Positions 9,145 through 17,129 of a stretch of 64,000 nucleotides of DNA are shown here, one piece after another. The DNA comes from Kitasatospora azatica KCTC 9699. GTDB lineage: Bacteria; Actinomycetota; Actinomycetes; Streptomycetales; Streptomycetaceae. The translations under genes and the position numbers were made by a program. Position 1 is the first letter of the stretch. Every line of letters begins with the position of its first letter. The DNA is taken from contig NZ_JQMO01000003.1 of assembly GCF_000744785.1 (NCBI RefSeq), positions 4,464,001 to 4,528,000 of the forward strand. The letters are read 5' to 3'. The notes under the pieces were generated by a model that saw only the letters and a list, made by a program, of their open reading frames with translations, did not search any database and was not told the DNA's origin.

Positions 9145-9297
9145 TTGTACCGCTCCGTTCTGCTCGCCGCCCGAATTCTCTTGGTTTCGGCGCTGCTCGG
9201 CGCAGGCATTTCCGCGCTCGCCGGCACCGACTCCGACCGGGCTCCTTCCGCCGCCGGCGGACTCACCTCCACGTCGGACACCTGGGGATGGGGCTGA
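9145..9297 (+). CDS. 50-residue secretable peptide with C-terminal DTWGWG
   Basis: Short reading frame starting TTG at 9145, with GGAGAA (9134-9139) at ideal spacing and no in-frame ATG upstream. It ends TGA at 9295-9297, and the next base begins the GTG of the GT4 gene, so the two are coupled. Residues 2-26 form a signal-like segment (Arg3, Arg10, then ILLVSALLGAGISALAG) with a plausible cleavage site after ALA (residue 26). That would release a 24-residue peptide rich in Ser, Thr and Gly that ends TSTSDTWGWG. Codon third positions are GC-rich as in real genes here. Candidates are a precursor peptide carrying the cluster sugars, or a secreted signalling peptide. I do not recognise a described family with certainty. 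Confidence 0.6.
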   Translation: MYRSVLLAARILLVSALLGAGISALAGTDSDRAPSAAGGLTSTSDTWGWG

Positions 9298-10500
9298 GTG
9301 CGCGCACTGATCATCACCTCCAGTTTCCACCCCGTCGTCGGGGGTGCCGAGACCTACGCGTACGAGGTCGCCCGGGGGCTGGCGCAGGCGGGTCACCTGG
9401 TGCACGTCGTCACCGACCTCCCCAGGGGCGCGCGGCCGGGGAGCGGTTTCCCCCAGGACCCCGAGGGCGTCACGGTCCGCCGACTGCACCGGTTCCGGGA
9501 GCTGCTGGCGGACGAGAGCAAGATCTACTGGGAGCAGATGGCATTCGGTCTGCACCCTGAACTGGAGTCCTGCGCCCTGGAGTTGCGGCCGGATGTGGTC
9601 CTGACCAACAGCCTGGACACCGCCGTGCTCGGAAAGACCCTCGCCCTCGCGCTCGGGATCCCCTGGGCGGCGGCGTTCCACGAGCAGGATCCGGCCGCCG
9701 AGCCGCTGGGCGGCGCCCGGATGCGGCTGGTGTACCAGGTGCTCGCGCCCGATCTGGTCCTGGCCGGCTCGGAGTTCTACGCGGACCGGGCCAGGCGCTG
9801 GGGGCGTCCGGAGCACGTCGAGGTCATCCACCACGGCGTGGACACCGACCGGTTCCACCCCGGGGCCGGCGGCTGCGGCGTCCGGAACCGGTACGGAGTC
9901 CCGGACGGCTCCGTGCTGGTGGTCTGCGCCGGGCGCTTCAAGGCCCGGAAGGGCCAACTGGAGACGCTCCGGGCATTCGCGGTGCTGCACGAGCACGACC
10001 CGGCCGCCCGGCTGCTGCTGGTGGGAAGCGTGAGTTCGGCCTCGGAGGAGTACGCCCGGCAGCTGGAGGCCGAAGTGGACCGGCTCGGACTGCGCGACGC
10101 CGTCCGGATCGACCGGGAGGTGACGTTCGACCGCATGCCGGCCGTGCTCGCGGCGGCCGACATCGTGGCCCAGCCGAGTCATGCCGAGGGCCTCGGACTC
10201 GCCGTGCTCGAGGCGATGAGCAGCGGGCGGGCGACCGTCACCACCGACATCACCGGCGTGCGGGAGATCCTCACCGTGCCGGGCATCGCCGAGACCGTGC
10301 CGCCCGGCGAAGTCGCCCCGCTCGCGGCGGTGCTGGTCCGGCTGGCAGCGGACCGGGACGGACGGTCGGCCCTGGGCGGACGGGCACGCGAGCACGTCAC
10401 CGCCGCATTCTCACGACAGCGCATGGTGGCTCGGACCGAGTCCGCGCTGGCCGCGCTCGTCGCCCGCAACGACACCCGACTGGAGCGCCAGCATGTTTGA
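9298..10500 (+). CDS. GT4-family glycosyltransferase
   Basis: Retaining GT-B glycosyltransferase of 400 residues. The N-terminal Rossmann half begins VRALIITSSFHPVVGGAE, where PVVGGAE is the usual donor/acceptor loop of GT4. The C-terminal half has VVCAGRFKARKGQ and the E-x7-E type motif in PSHAEGLGLAVLEAMSSG. GTG start at 9298 directly abuts the stop of the peptide gene. The C-terminus overlaps the aminotransferase start by 8 bases. Donor could be GDP-heptose made by the downstream genes; acceptor unknown. Immediate coupling to the peptide gene makes that peptide a reasonable acceptor to test, but this is inference. Confidence 0.9.
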   Translation: MRALIITSSFHPVVGGAETYAYEVARGLAQAGHLVHVVTDLPRGARPGSGFPQDPEGVTVRRLHRFRELLADESKIYWEQMAFGLHPELESCALELRPDVVLTNSLDTAVLGKTLALALGIPWAAAFHEQDPAAEPLGGARMRLVYQVLAPDLVLAGSEFYADRARRWGRPEHVEVIHHGVDTDRFHPGAGGCGVRNRYGVPDGSVLVVCAGRFKARKGQLETLRAFAVLHEHDPAARLLLVGSVSSASEEYARQLEAEVDRLGLRDAVRIDREVTFDRMPAVLAAADIVAQPSHAEGLGLAVLEAMSSGRATVTTDITGVREILTVPGIAETVPPGEVAPLAAVLVRLAADRDGRSALGGRAREHVTAAFSRQRMVARTESALAALVARNDTRLERQHV

Positions 10501-11446
10501 CACACCGCCGTCCGTGATGTGGTGGAACGGACGACTCGTCCCCTGGGCGGCCGCCACGGTGCACGTGACCTCGGAGGTCGCCACCCGGGGAACGAACGTC
10601 TTCGAGGGCCTGCGGGCCTACTGGCAGCCGGGGGAGCGCCGGCACGCGGTCGTCCACCTCGACGCCCACCTGGAGCGTCTCGCGCAGTCGGCGCGGCTGA
10701 TCCGGTTGCCGGAGGCGGCCACCGCCGAGCACATCGCCCTGCTGCGCACCGGGGTCGGCGAACTCGTCCGCGCGATCGGCGCCGCCCAGGACCTCTACCT
10801 GCGCCCCACCCTCTACATCGAGCAGGGCCGGTACGGCTGGCGGCCGGAGAAGGTGAAGCTCGGCAGCTACATCGCCGGCTACCCGGCCGATCCGACGCCG
10901 ACCCGTCCGATGGACTGCATCGTCAGCTCCTGGCGGCGGACCCCCGACACCGCGGTCTCCCCGTTGATCAAGGTCGGTGCCGCCTACCAGGCATTCCGCC
11001 TGCCCCGCATCGAGGCGGAGGTTCAGGGCGCGGACGAGGCGATCCTGCTCAACACCCGGGACACCGTGGCCGAGACCGGCGGGGCCGCGGTCTTCCTGGT
11101 CCGCTCCGGTACGGTCGTCACCCCGCCGCTGGCGGACGGAGTCCTCGACAGCATCACCCGACGCACCGTCATCGGTCTGCTGCGCACCAGCATCGGCCTG
11201 CCCGTCATCGAACGCTCCATCCCCCGGAGCGAGTTGTACATCGCGGACGAGGCCTTCCTGTGCGGAACACTCGACGAGGTGCGGGCGATAGGGACCATCG
11301 ACGGCCTGTCCATGGCCGCCGCACCCGGGCCGGTGACCGCCGCGGTCCGTGACGCCTACCTGGCGGCATGCCGGGAGGGGAAGGATGGCGGTCCTGCTTC
11401 ACTGCACCTGATCGACACCTTGGAGGCGCACCGTGCAACAGCATGA
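10493..11446 (+). CDS. Class IV PLP aminotransferase (branched-chain aminotransferase-like)
   Basis: Fold-type IV PLP enzyme of 317 residues, the usual length of IlvE-type branched-chain or D-amino-acid aminotransferases. The Schiff-base lysine is Lys160 in PLIKVGAAYQ. The phosphate-cup region appears in NTRDTVAETGGAAVFLV, which replaces the common ET-S/N-xxN motif by ETGGAA. The N-terminal region has RGTNVFEGLRAYW, typical of the BCAT group. Overlaps GT4 by 8 bases and the kinase gene by 14. In this setting it may make an amino acid or amino alcohol building block, or act on a keto intermediate; no adjacent BCAA synthesis genes support a housekeeping role. Confidence 0.85.
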   Translation: MFDTPPSVMWWNGRLVPWAAATVHVTSEVATRGTNVFEGLRAYWQPGERRHAVVHLDAHLERLAQSARLIRLPEAATAEHIALLRTGVGELVRAIGAAQDLYLRPTLYIEQGRYGWRPEKVKLGSYIAGYPADPTPTRPMDCIVSSWRRTPDTAVSPLIKVGAAYQAFRLPRIEAEVQGADEAILLNTRDTVAETGGAAVFLVRSGTVVTPPLADGVLDSITRRTVIGLLRTSIGLPVIERSIPRSELYIADEAFLCGTLDEVRAIGTIDGLSMAAAPGPVTAAVRDAYLAACREGKDGGPASLHLIDTLEAHRATA

Positions 11447-12389
11447 CGACCAGTGGATCGCGGAGTTCGCCCGGCTCGGACACCCCTCGGCGGAACCGCT
11501 CGCCGCAGGCATGGAAGGGGCCGTCTACCGGCTCGGCAACGGTCTGGTCGCGAAGGTCTGGGCCCGGCGGACCGAGGCCGAGCTGGCCCGGCTCAAGGAG
11601 TTCTACGACGGTCTGGCGGACCGGGGGTTGACCTTCGCGACTCCGCGGATCCTGCGGATCCACACCACCGAGCGCGGGAACTGCACGGTCGAGGCGGAGC
11701 TCCAGGGCCGGCCGCTGGCCGAGGCGGCAGCGGTCCCGGCCGGCGGGATCCCCGGTCCCGAGGTCCGCGACCGGGTCCTGGACGTGCTGGCGGAACTCGC
11801 CGCGGTGTCCTCCCCCGAGCAGCTCGGCCAACTGCCGGTACTGGACGAGACCGACCCGTTCCGCCGGCGGGACCAGGGCTGGACCGACTCGCTGAGCGCC
11901 CTGATCGACCGCCGGGTCCGTCAGTTCGCCGGCCCGCTCTGCGCCGTGGTGCCCGACCTCGACCACAAGGTGGAGCAGGTGCGGCGGCTGCTCAAGGACT
12001 GGGGTCCGCGCCCCGAGGGACTGGTGCACGGCGACCTGACTCCGGCCAACATCCTGGTGGACGCCGAACTGAAGCCGACCGCGGTGCTGGACTTCGGCTT
12101 CCTGTCCTGCCCCGGCGATCCGGCGTTCGACGCGGCGGTGACGGCGGGCATCGCCGACATGTACGGGCCCCAGGCCCGGCAGATCGAGGAGCGGTTCGAC
12201 ACCGACCTGGCGCAGCGGTTCGGCTGGCCCCGGGAGCTGCTGCAGCTCTACCGGATCGCCTACGCGCTCATCACCAGCAACGCCTACGATCCGCGGGGAG
12301 AGGACGGGCACTTCGCCTGGTGCGCGCGGATCCTGCTGCGCGAGGAGACCGCCGCCCTCCTGGAGGGCGCCGCGGCGGCGGGGCCGTGA
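11433..12389 (+). CDS. APH-fold small-molecule kinase
   Basis: Phosphotransferase of the APH/choline kinase fold, 318 residues. The ATP-site lysine lies in GLVAKVWARR. The catalytic loop is HGDLTPANIL with His199 and Asp201, and the metal-binding motif is LDFGF. GTG start at 11433 has GGAGG at 11422-11426. Family members phosphorylate aminoglycosides, homoserine, choline, sugars and similar hydroxyls. Here, between an aminotransferase and a nucleotidyltransferase, it could activate an amino alcohol or sugar for nucleotidyl transfer, like choline kinase before a cytidylyltransferase (inference). A self-resistance role is the alternative. Confidence 0.85.
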   Translation: MQQHDDQWIAEFARLGHPSAEPLAAGMEGAVYRLGNGLVAKVWARRTEAELARLKEFYDGLADRGLTFATPRILRIHTTERGNCTVEAELQGRPLAEAAAVPAGGIPGPEVRDRVLDVLAELAAVSSPEQLGQLPVLDETDPFRRRDQGWTDSLSALIDRRVRQFAGPLCAVVPDLDHKVEQVRRLLKDWGPRPEGLVHGDLTPANILVDAELKPTAVLDFGFLSCPGDPAFDAAVTAGIADMYGPQARQIEERFDTDLAQRFGWPRELLQLYRIAYALITSNAYDPRGEDGHFAWCARILLREETAALLEGAAAAGP

Positions 12390-13108
12390 CGAGCCGTCAG
12401 GTGGCGGTCCTGGCCGGCGGCCGGGCCACCCGGCTCGGCGCCCTGGCGGAGCAGCTGCCGAAGGTCCTCCAACCGGTCGGCGGCCGTCCGTTCCTCGACG
12501 TCCTGCTCTCCGGCCTGGGACGGCGCGGCTGCCGGCGGGTGCACCTCTGCCTCGGGCACCTCGCGGAGCGGGTGGAGGAGCACCTGCGGGTGCGCCCCGG
12601 ACACGCGGTGGCCGTGTCGACGAGTACGGAGAGCGGCGCTGCCGGCACCGCCGGCGCCCTCGTCGGCGCGGCCGACCACCTCGACGAGGTCTTCGCGGTG
12701 GTGATGGGAGACACCTACCTCGAGTTCGACGTGGCGGACCTGGTCCGGCAACTGCCGCCCGGGGCACTCGGTCTGATGCTGGTGACCCGTGCGGCGACCG
12801 AGGTTCCCGCCAACGTCGCGGTGAGGGACGGGCTGGTCACGGCGTACGACAAGCACGGTGTCCGCGGCGGGCTCACCGACACCGGAGTGGCGGTGCTGCG
12901 CAAGGAGGCACTGCGGCTGGTGGCCCACCGCCCGCTCCCCGCCGACCTGGCCGAGCTGTTCGGTCTGCTCATCGACCGCGGGCAGCTGGCCGCGACGGTG
13001 GTCGACTGCCGCTTCTTCGACATCGGCACCCCCGAGCGCATCCAAGTCCTCAACGACTGGCTGTCCGACGCAGCCACAGAAACGAGCCAGGAGCAAGCCT
13101 CATGCTGA
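12386..13108 (+). CDS. hddC: HddC-type sugar-1-phosphate nucleotidyltransferase
   Basis: Single-domain nucleotidyltransferase of 240 residues, the length of HddC, which forms GDP-heptose from D-glycero-alpha-D-manno-heptose 1-phosphate and GTP. The signature loop is AVLAGGRATRLG followed by PKVLQPVGGRPFLDVLL, where Lys is the usual substrate contact. GTAGAL and the metal-binding Asp of VVMGDTYLEFD are present, and the end has FFDIGTPERI. GTG start overlaps the kinase stop by 4 bases. A choline-phosphate-type cytidylyltransferase role after the adjacent kinase is the competing reading, because a second nucleotidyltransferase (17752-18699) sits next to gmhB and hddA. Confidence 0.75.
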   Translation: MTSRQVAVLAGGRATRLGALAEQLPKVLQPVGGRPFLDVLLSGLGRRGCRRVHLCLGHLAERVEEHLRVRPGHAVAVSTSTESGAAGTAGALVGAADHLDEVFAVVMGDTYLEFDVADLVRQLPPGALGLMLVTRAATEVPANVAVRDGLVTAYDKHGVRGGLTDTGVAVLRKEALRLVAHRPLPADLAELFGLLIDRGQLAATVVDCRFFDIGTPERIQVLNDWLSDAATETSQEQASC

Positions 13109-14073
13109 TCGACCATGGACCGGCGCTGGTCACCGGGGCCGCCGGGTTCATCGGTTCCGCGCTGGTCGCGGAACTGCTCCGGCAGGGTGTGCCGGTCACC
13201 GCCGTCGACCGCCTGCCCTGGACGGACGCCGACCGGCTCCACCAGCTGGCAGGGGCGAGCGGCTTCGGCTACCACCCGGTGGACATCGGCGCCGACGGCA
13301 CCCTGACCGACCTGCTCCGGGGGCAGGACGTCGTCTACCACCTCTCGGCGAACACCGAGAACCGGCCCGACCGGGCCGGACGGGACAGCGATCTCCGGGA
13401 CACTGTGGGCGGCACCGTGGCCCTGCTGGAGTCACTTCCCCGCGAGCACGCACCGACCGTGGTCCTGACCTCCAGCCAGCTCGTCTACGCGGCCGACGGA
13501 CGCGGCGGTGCGGTCACCGAGGCGGCCGGGACGGTGCGGCCGATCACCCGTTTCGCCGCCGGCAAGGCGTCAGCGGAGGCGTTCCTGAGCGCCTACGCCC
13601 ACGAGAACGGACTCCGGACGGCGGCGTGCAGGCTCTCCAACGTGGTGGGCCCGGGAATGCGCCGGGGCATCGTGCACGACATCGTCCAGCGGTTGCGGGA
13701 GGATCCGGAGCGGATCCGTCTGCTGGGCGACGGGTGGCAGACCCGAAGCTACCTGCACGTGGCCGACTGCGTTTCCGCACTGTGCGCCGCGGCGTCGCTG
13801 CGGGAGACGTTCCGCGCGGTCAACGTGTGCAACACCGACGCCATCAGCGCTGCCGAGGTGGCCGCGGTCGTCGCGGAGGAGTTCCCGCACGGGAACCCGT
13901 CGATCAGCACGGCCGGCGGCGGCCAGGGGTGGGCCGGCGACCTGCCGACCCTGCGGGTGCACCCGGAGGTGCTGCTGGGCCGGGGCTGGCGTCCCGTCCG
14001 GGATTCCGCCGCCGCGGTGCGGGACACCGCCCGGTCGCTGTTCGCGACCCTTGACGACCGGACGAGCGCATGA
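13102..14073 (+). CDS. NAD-dependent epimerase/dehydratase (extended SDR) lacking the catalytic Tyr
   Basis: Extended SDR of 323 residues. The NAD motif TGAAGFIG is at residues about 10-17, and the Ser/Thr motif LTSSQLVYA is present. The catalytic YxxxK is replaced by Phe151-Ala-Ala-Gly-Lys155 (RFAAGK), so the proton-relay Tyr is missing while Lys is kept. Sugar-nucleotide SDRs normally need that Tyr for epimerase or 4,6-dehydratase chemistry. The enzyme may therefore catalyse altered chemistry, bind without turnover, or use another residue. ATG at 13102 overlaps the preceding stop by 7 bases. Substrate likely a nucleotide sugar such as GDP-heptose (inference). Confidence 0.85.
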   Translation: MLIDHGPALVTGAAGFIGSALVAELLRQGVPVTAVDRLPWTDADRLHQLAGASGFGYHPVDIGADGTLTDLLRGQDVVYHLSANTENRPDRAGRDSDLRDTVGGTVALLESLPREHAPTVVLTSSQLVYAADGRGGAVTEAAGTVRPITRFAAGKASAEAFLSAYAHENGLRTAACRLSNVVGPGMRRGIVHDIVQRLREDPERIRLLGDGWQTRSYLHVADCVSALCAAASLRETFRAVNVCNTDAISAAEVAAVVAEEFPHGNPSISTAGGGQGWAGDLPTLRVHPEVLLGRGWRPVRDSAAAVRDTARSLFATLDDRTSA

Positions 14074-14615
14074 GCGCGCCGGCCGAGCAGTGGACCGTGC
14101 ACGGCAGCAGGAACCTGTACACCAGTCCCTGGGTCGGACTCGACCTGGTGACGGTGCGGCCTCCCGGCCATGACGCCTACGACCACCATGTCGTCCGGCT
14201 CCCCGCGGCCGTGGGAGTGGTGCTCCACGATCCGGACCGCGGCGTCCTGCTGCTGCACCGGCACCGGTTCATCACCGACACCTCCGGATACGAGATCCCG
14301 GCGGGCGGCGTCGAAGCCGGCGAGAGCGTCGAGGCCGCGGCGGCCCGCGAGGCGCACGAGGAGACGGGCTGGCGCACCGGGCCGGTGAGCAGGCTGCTCA
14401 CCTGCAACGCCTCGGACGGAGCCACGGACCAGCGGTTCCACCTGGTCCACGCCCGGGCCACCGAGTACACCGGGCCGCCGGCGGACGCGTACGAGGCGTC
14501 CTCGTTGAGCTGGGTGCCCGCGACGGAGATTCCCGGACTGATCCGGCAGGGACTGGTCCCAGGAACGCTCAGCACCGTCGCCCTGCTCTTCGCACTGCAG
14601 TTCAACTTCATCTGA
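14070..14615 (+). CDS. NUDIX hydrolase
   Basis: NUDIX enzyme of 181 residues with a complete box Gx5Ex7REUxEExGU. It starts at Gly79 (GGVEAGE), runs through Arg93-Glu94 and Glu97-Glu98, and ends at Gly100. The layout resembles ADP-ribose/nucleoside-diphosphate-sugar pyrophosphatases. It would cleave an X-diphosphate-nucleoside to X-phosphate plus NMP in the cytoplasm. In this operon it may release a modified sugar phosphate from its nucleotide or clear by-products. Overlaps the SDR gene by 4 bases (ATGA). The last gene before a 50-base break in the operon. Confidence 0.88.
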   Translation: MSAPAEQWTVHGSRNLYTSPWVGLDLVTVRPPGHDAYDHHVVRLPAAVGVVLHDPDRGVLLLHRHRFITDTSGYEIPAGGVEAGESVEAAAAREAHEETGWRTGPVSRLLTCNASDGATDQRFHLVHARATEYTGPPADAYEASSLSWVPATEIPGLIRQGLVPGTLSTVALLFALQFNFI

Positions 14616-14665
14616 GGCGAGGACTTCTCCCGCCGCGAAATCATGGCAGGAACGAGGATTGGCAG

Positions 14666-15421
14666 ATGAGCGACGCTCATTCATGGGATTTTCCATGGTC
14701 GACGTCGGGGCCGGTGGTCCCCTACGGTGCGACGGAATCCGAAGGCACCCTCAACGCGGCGCCCAAGGCCGTTCTCCTGGACATCGGGATGACGATCATC
14801 CACCCGAGCGGGCGGGTGATGCTGGACGAGATCAGAGCCGACTTCCCGGGGCACCGGGCGACCGAGCAGGACTGCGTCGCCGCCCTGGTCTCGGCGGCCG
14901 AGGCCCGGCACCTTCCGCTGCCGCACGGTCTCAGCGGCGACGAGAAGGTGGGTGTCGCCTGGGGGGCGCTGCTCGGTCTCGGCCGGAGCCAGTCGCTGCG
15001 GATCTGGCAGCGGGTACACCGGCGTCAGGACCTCTACAGCGAGCTCGACCGTGAGGCCGAGGCGCTCTTCGCGGGCCTGCGGCAGCGGGAGGTGCGCGTC
15101 GCGGCGGTCTCCAACGGGGTCGGGATGCTCGACGGCGAACTCCGGCACTACGGGATCGACCGCCATTTCGATCTGGTGATCGACTCGCAGGACTTCGGCG
15201 CGGAGAAGCCGTCGCCGAGCATCTTCCTGGCCGCCTGCTCGGCGCTGGACATTCCGCCCCATGACTGCTGGTTCATCGGCGACGGACTCGTGAATGACGT
15301 CCTCGGTGCCAGCGCGGCGGGAGTCGGCGCGGCGTTCCTCTACGACCGTTTCGGCATGCATGCGAAGCTCCCCGGAATACGGCGCTTATCCCGACTCACC
15401 GAGATATTCAAGGAGTTCTAG
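14666..15421 (+). CDS. HAD-superfamily hydrolase with DxG motif I; carries a TTA codon
   Basis: HAD phosphatase-like protein of 251 residues with a 30-residue N-terminal extension. Motif I is LLDIGMT: the nucleophile is Asp39, but the usual +2 Asp acid/base is Gly41, as in some glucose-1-phosphatase-like HADs. Motif II Ser lies in AVSNGVG, motif III Lys in AEKPSP and motif IV acids in GDGLVND. Start at ATG 14666 with GAGGA at 14654-14658. Codon 241 is TTA (15386-15388), one of only two found in this block, so translation may depend on bldA tRNA. Stop overlaps the next GTG by one base. Likely dephosphorylates a sugar phosphate of the pathway. Confidence 0.85.
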   Translation: MSDAHSWDFPWSTSGPVVPYGATESEGTLNAAPKAVLLDIGMTIIHPSGRVMLDEIRADFPGHRATEQDCVAALVSAAEARHLPLPHGLSGDEKVGVAWGALLGLGRSQSLRIWQRVHRRQDLYSELDREAEALFAGLRQREVRVAAVSNGVGMLDGELRHYGIDRHFDLVIDSQDFGAEKPSPSIFLAACSALDIPPHDCWFIGDGLVNDVLGASAAGVGAAFLYDRFGMHAKLPGIRRLSRLTEIFKEF

Positions 15422-16497
15422 TGGAGCCATTCCTCTATCACGTGCACGGTATGGGCCGGTTCGACTTCTCATCCATGCAGCCGGACGATCTGCTGCCGCT
15501 CGACGCGCTGGCCGCGGAGCGTGGGCAGGAGATCCTGCCCACGGTCTTCCTGCGACGCGAAGCCCTGCCCGGCCTCGTCGACCTGCTCAAGCAGTACGAC
15601 GCCCTGCGCGCCGAGGGGCAGCTGACCAGGATCGCCGGATTCGCGGTCGAGGGTCCGCTGCTCGGCCCGGAAGGCGGTGTACCCCAGGCGGGGAAGTGGA
15701 CCCCCCGCGAGGACGAGTGGCGTGCCCTGGCCGAGCTCGGCGATCTGGGGCTGCGCTACCTGGTCATGGCCCCGGACTCACTGGACCTGCACGACCGCGT
15801 GGGACCGGGCCTCGACTTCGCGGACCTGCTGGAGCTCTTCTACGACCACGGCTGCCGGGTCGCGCTGGGCCACTTCGGCCACCACGATCCGGAGACCAGC
15901 GCGAGGCGCACCCGTGAGCTGATCGCCCACCTGCACAGCGTCTACGAGCCCTCCCCCCACCTGGTACTGACGGACCATCTCTTCAACGACATGCCCCGGC
16001 GCTTCACCCATGCCTGGCGGACCCCCCAGGAGCGGATGCACCGGCCCGCCCAGCTCGCGGAGTTCCTGGCCCACGACTGGGAGACCAGCGACCTGGACGA
16101 CCTGCTCGGTCCGGTGCCGGCCACCTTGCTGCGGGCCACCAGGGACGGCCTGGTCACCCCGTGCCTCAACTTCGACGGCCTGCACGTGGACCTCGAAGTG
16201 TGCCGCAGGACCGTCGAGTACCTCGGCGCGGACCGGCTGATCGCCCTGACCGACCACATCGAGGTGGACGCCATGGCGGGGGAGGCACTGCTCCTGGACG
16301 CCGACGGACTGTGGCGCCGCAAGGACGGCATCGTGGCCGCCGGCTCCACCGACTACGCCGGTCAGCGGGCGAACATCCTCGCCACCGGGTTCGACGAGTC
16401 GGTGGTCGCCGCGCTGTTCGACACCGTCCCCCGGGCCGCCATCGGCTACCGTCCGCGCCGCCGGCCGGCCCCGAGCGGGAACGGAGCCGCCCGGTGA
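15421..16497 (+). CDS. NagA-like amidohydrolase (N-acetylglucosamine-6-phosphate deacetylase family), N-terminally short
   Basis: Amidohydrolase of 358 residues. NagA landmarks are present in order: HVHG (His7-His9), VEGPLLGP (metal-binding Glu), GHFGHH, DHLFNDMP (matches THLFNAM), DGLHVD and the catalytic Asp in ALTDHIEVDAMAGE. NagA normally has about 50 residues before HxH; here the metal motif begins at residue 7, so half of the N-terminal beta-sandwich is absent. GTG start at 15421 overlaps the HAD stop. It probably removes an N-acyl group from an amino sugar or a related amide in the pathway. An amino-heptose intermediate is a possible substrate (inference). Confidence 0.78.
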   Translation: MEPFLYHVHGMGRFDFSSMQPDDLLPLDALAAERGQEILPTVFLRREALPGLVDLLKQYDALRAEGQLTRIAGFAVEGPLLGPEGGVPQAGKWTPREDEWRALAELGDLGLRYLVMAPDSLDLHDRVGPGLDFADLLELFYDHGCRVALGHFGHHDPETSARRTRELIAHLHSVYEPSPHLVLTDHLFNDMPRRFTHAWRTPQERMHRPAQLAEFLAHDWETSDLDDLLGPVPATLLRATRDGLVTPCLNFDGLHVDLEVCRRTVEYLGADRLIALTDHIEVDAMAGEALLLDADGLWRRKDGIVAAGSTDYAGQRANILATGFDESVVAALFDTVPRAAIGYRPRRRPAPSGNGAAR

Positions 16498-17129
16498 CCC
16501 CCACCCGGAGCCAGACGCTGGGCGCACCCCCCGTCCACGAGGGGCACGCGCGCACGGCGGCCGGATACCTGGAGGAACTGGCCCAGCAGGCGGCCCGGAT
16601 CAGTGTCCACGACCTCGCGGACTTCACCGGACTCGTCGTGGAGACCCTGGTCGCCGGCCGGACGGTCTTCGTCGTCGGCAACGGCGGCAGCGCGAGCACG
16701 GCGGGGCACATCGCCTGCGACTGGCTCAACGCCTGTGCCCGGGCCGGGATCCGCGCCCGGATCACCAGCCTCGCCGACAGCGTCTCGACCATGACCGCCC
16801 TCGCCAATGACACCGCCTACGACGAGGTCTTCGCCCGCCAACTGGACCTCCAGGGCGCTCCGGGCGACCTGCTCGTCCTGCTCAGCGTCAGCGGCGACTC
16901 CGCGAACCTGCTCGCGGCGGCCCAGCGCGCCCGGCAGCGCGGAATGCGGATCGCGGGACTGCTGGGCAACGAGGGCGCGGTGACCCCCTACTGCGATTCG
17001 CTCGTGGTGTGCGGCGGAGGGGACTACGGCCTCGCCGAGGACCTGCACCTGGTGGTCAACCACATCGTGGTGCGCGCGCTGGGCGGCGGTGCCGCACTCC
17101 GGTACCCGAGGCCGGAGCCGGGCCGGTGA
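16494..17129 (+). CDS. gmhA: Sedoheptulose-7-phosphate isomerase
   Basis: SIS-domain isomerase of 211 residues converting sedoheptulose 7-phosphate to D-glycero-D-manno-heptose 7-phosphate, the first committed step of heptose nucleotide synthesis. GmhA landmarks are FVVGNGGSASTAGHIACDW (sugar-phosphate loop), TALANDTAYDEVFARQL, LLSVSGDSANLL and the C-terminal HLVVNHIV. GTG start overlaps the deacetylase stop by 4 bases (GTGA). Followed by gmhB with another 4-base overlap, which supports the pathway assignment. Confidence 0.93.
   Translation: MTPTRSQTLGAPPVHEGHARTAAGYLEELAQQAARISVHDLADFTGLVVETLVAGRTVFVVGNGGSASTAGHIACDWLNACARAGIRARITSLADSVSTMTALANDTAYDEVFARQLDLQGAPGDLLVLLSVSGDSANLLAAAQRARQRGMRIAGLLGNEGAVTPYCDSLVVCGGGDYGLAEDLHLVVNHIVVRALGGGAALRYPRPEPGR

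Noticed and set aside
9145..9297. Lanthipeptide or lasso precursor
   Set aside because: No lanthionine synthetase, lasso cyclase, protease or recognition element is encoded nearby, and the peptide has no Cys.
14644..14665. Third copy of the TGGCA/ATTGGCAG operator before the HAD gene
   Set aside because: The elements overlap the ribosome binding region and start codon, and the spacing differs from the two matching sites.
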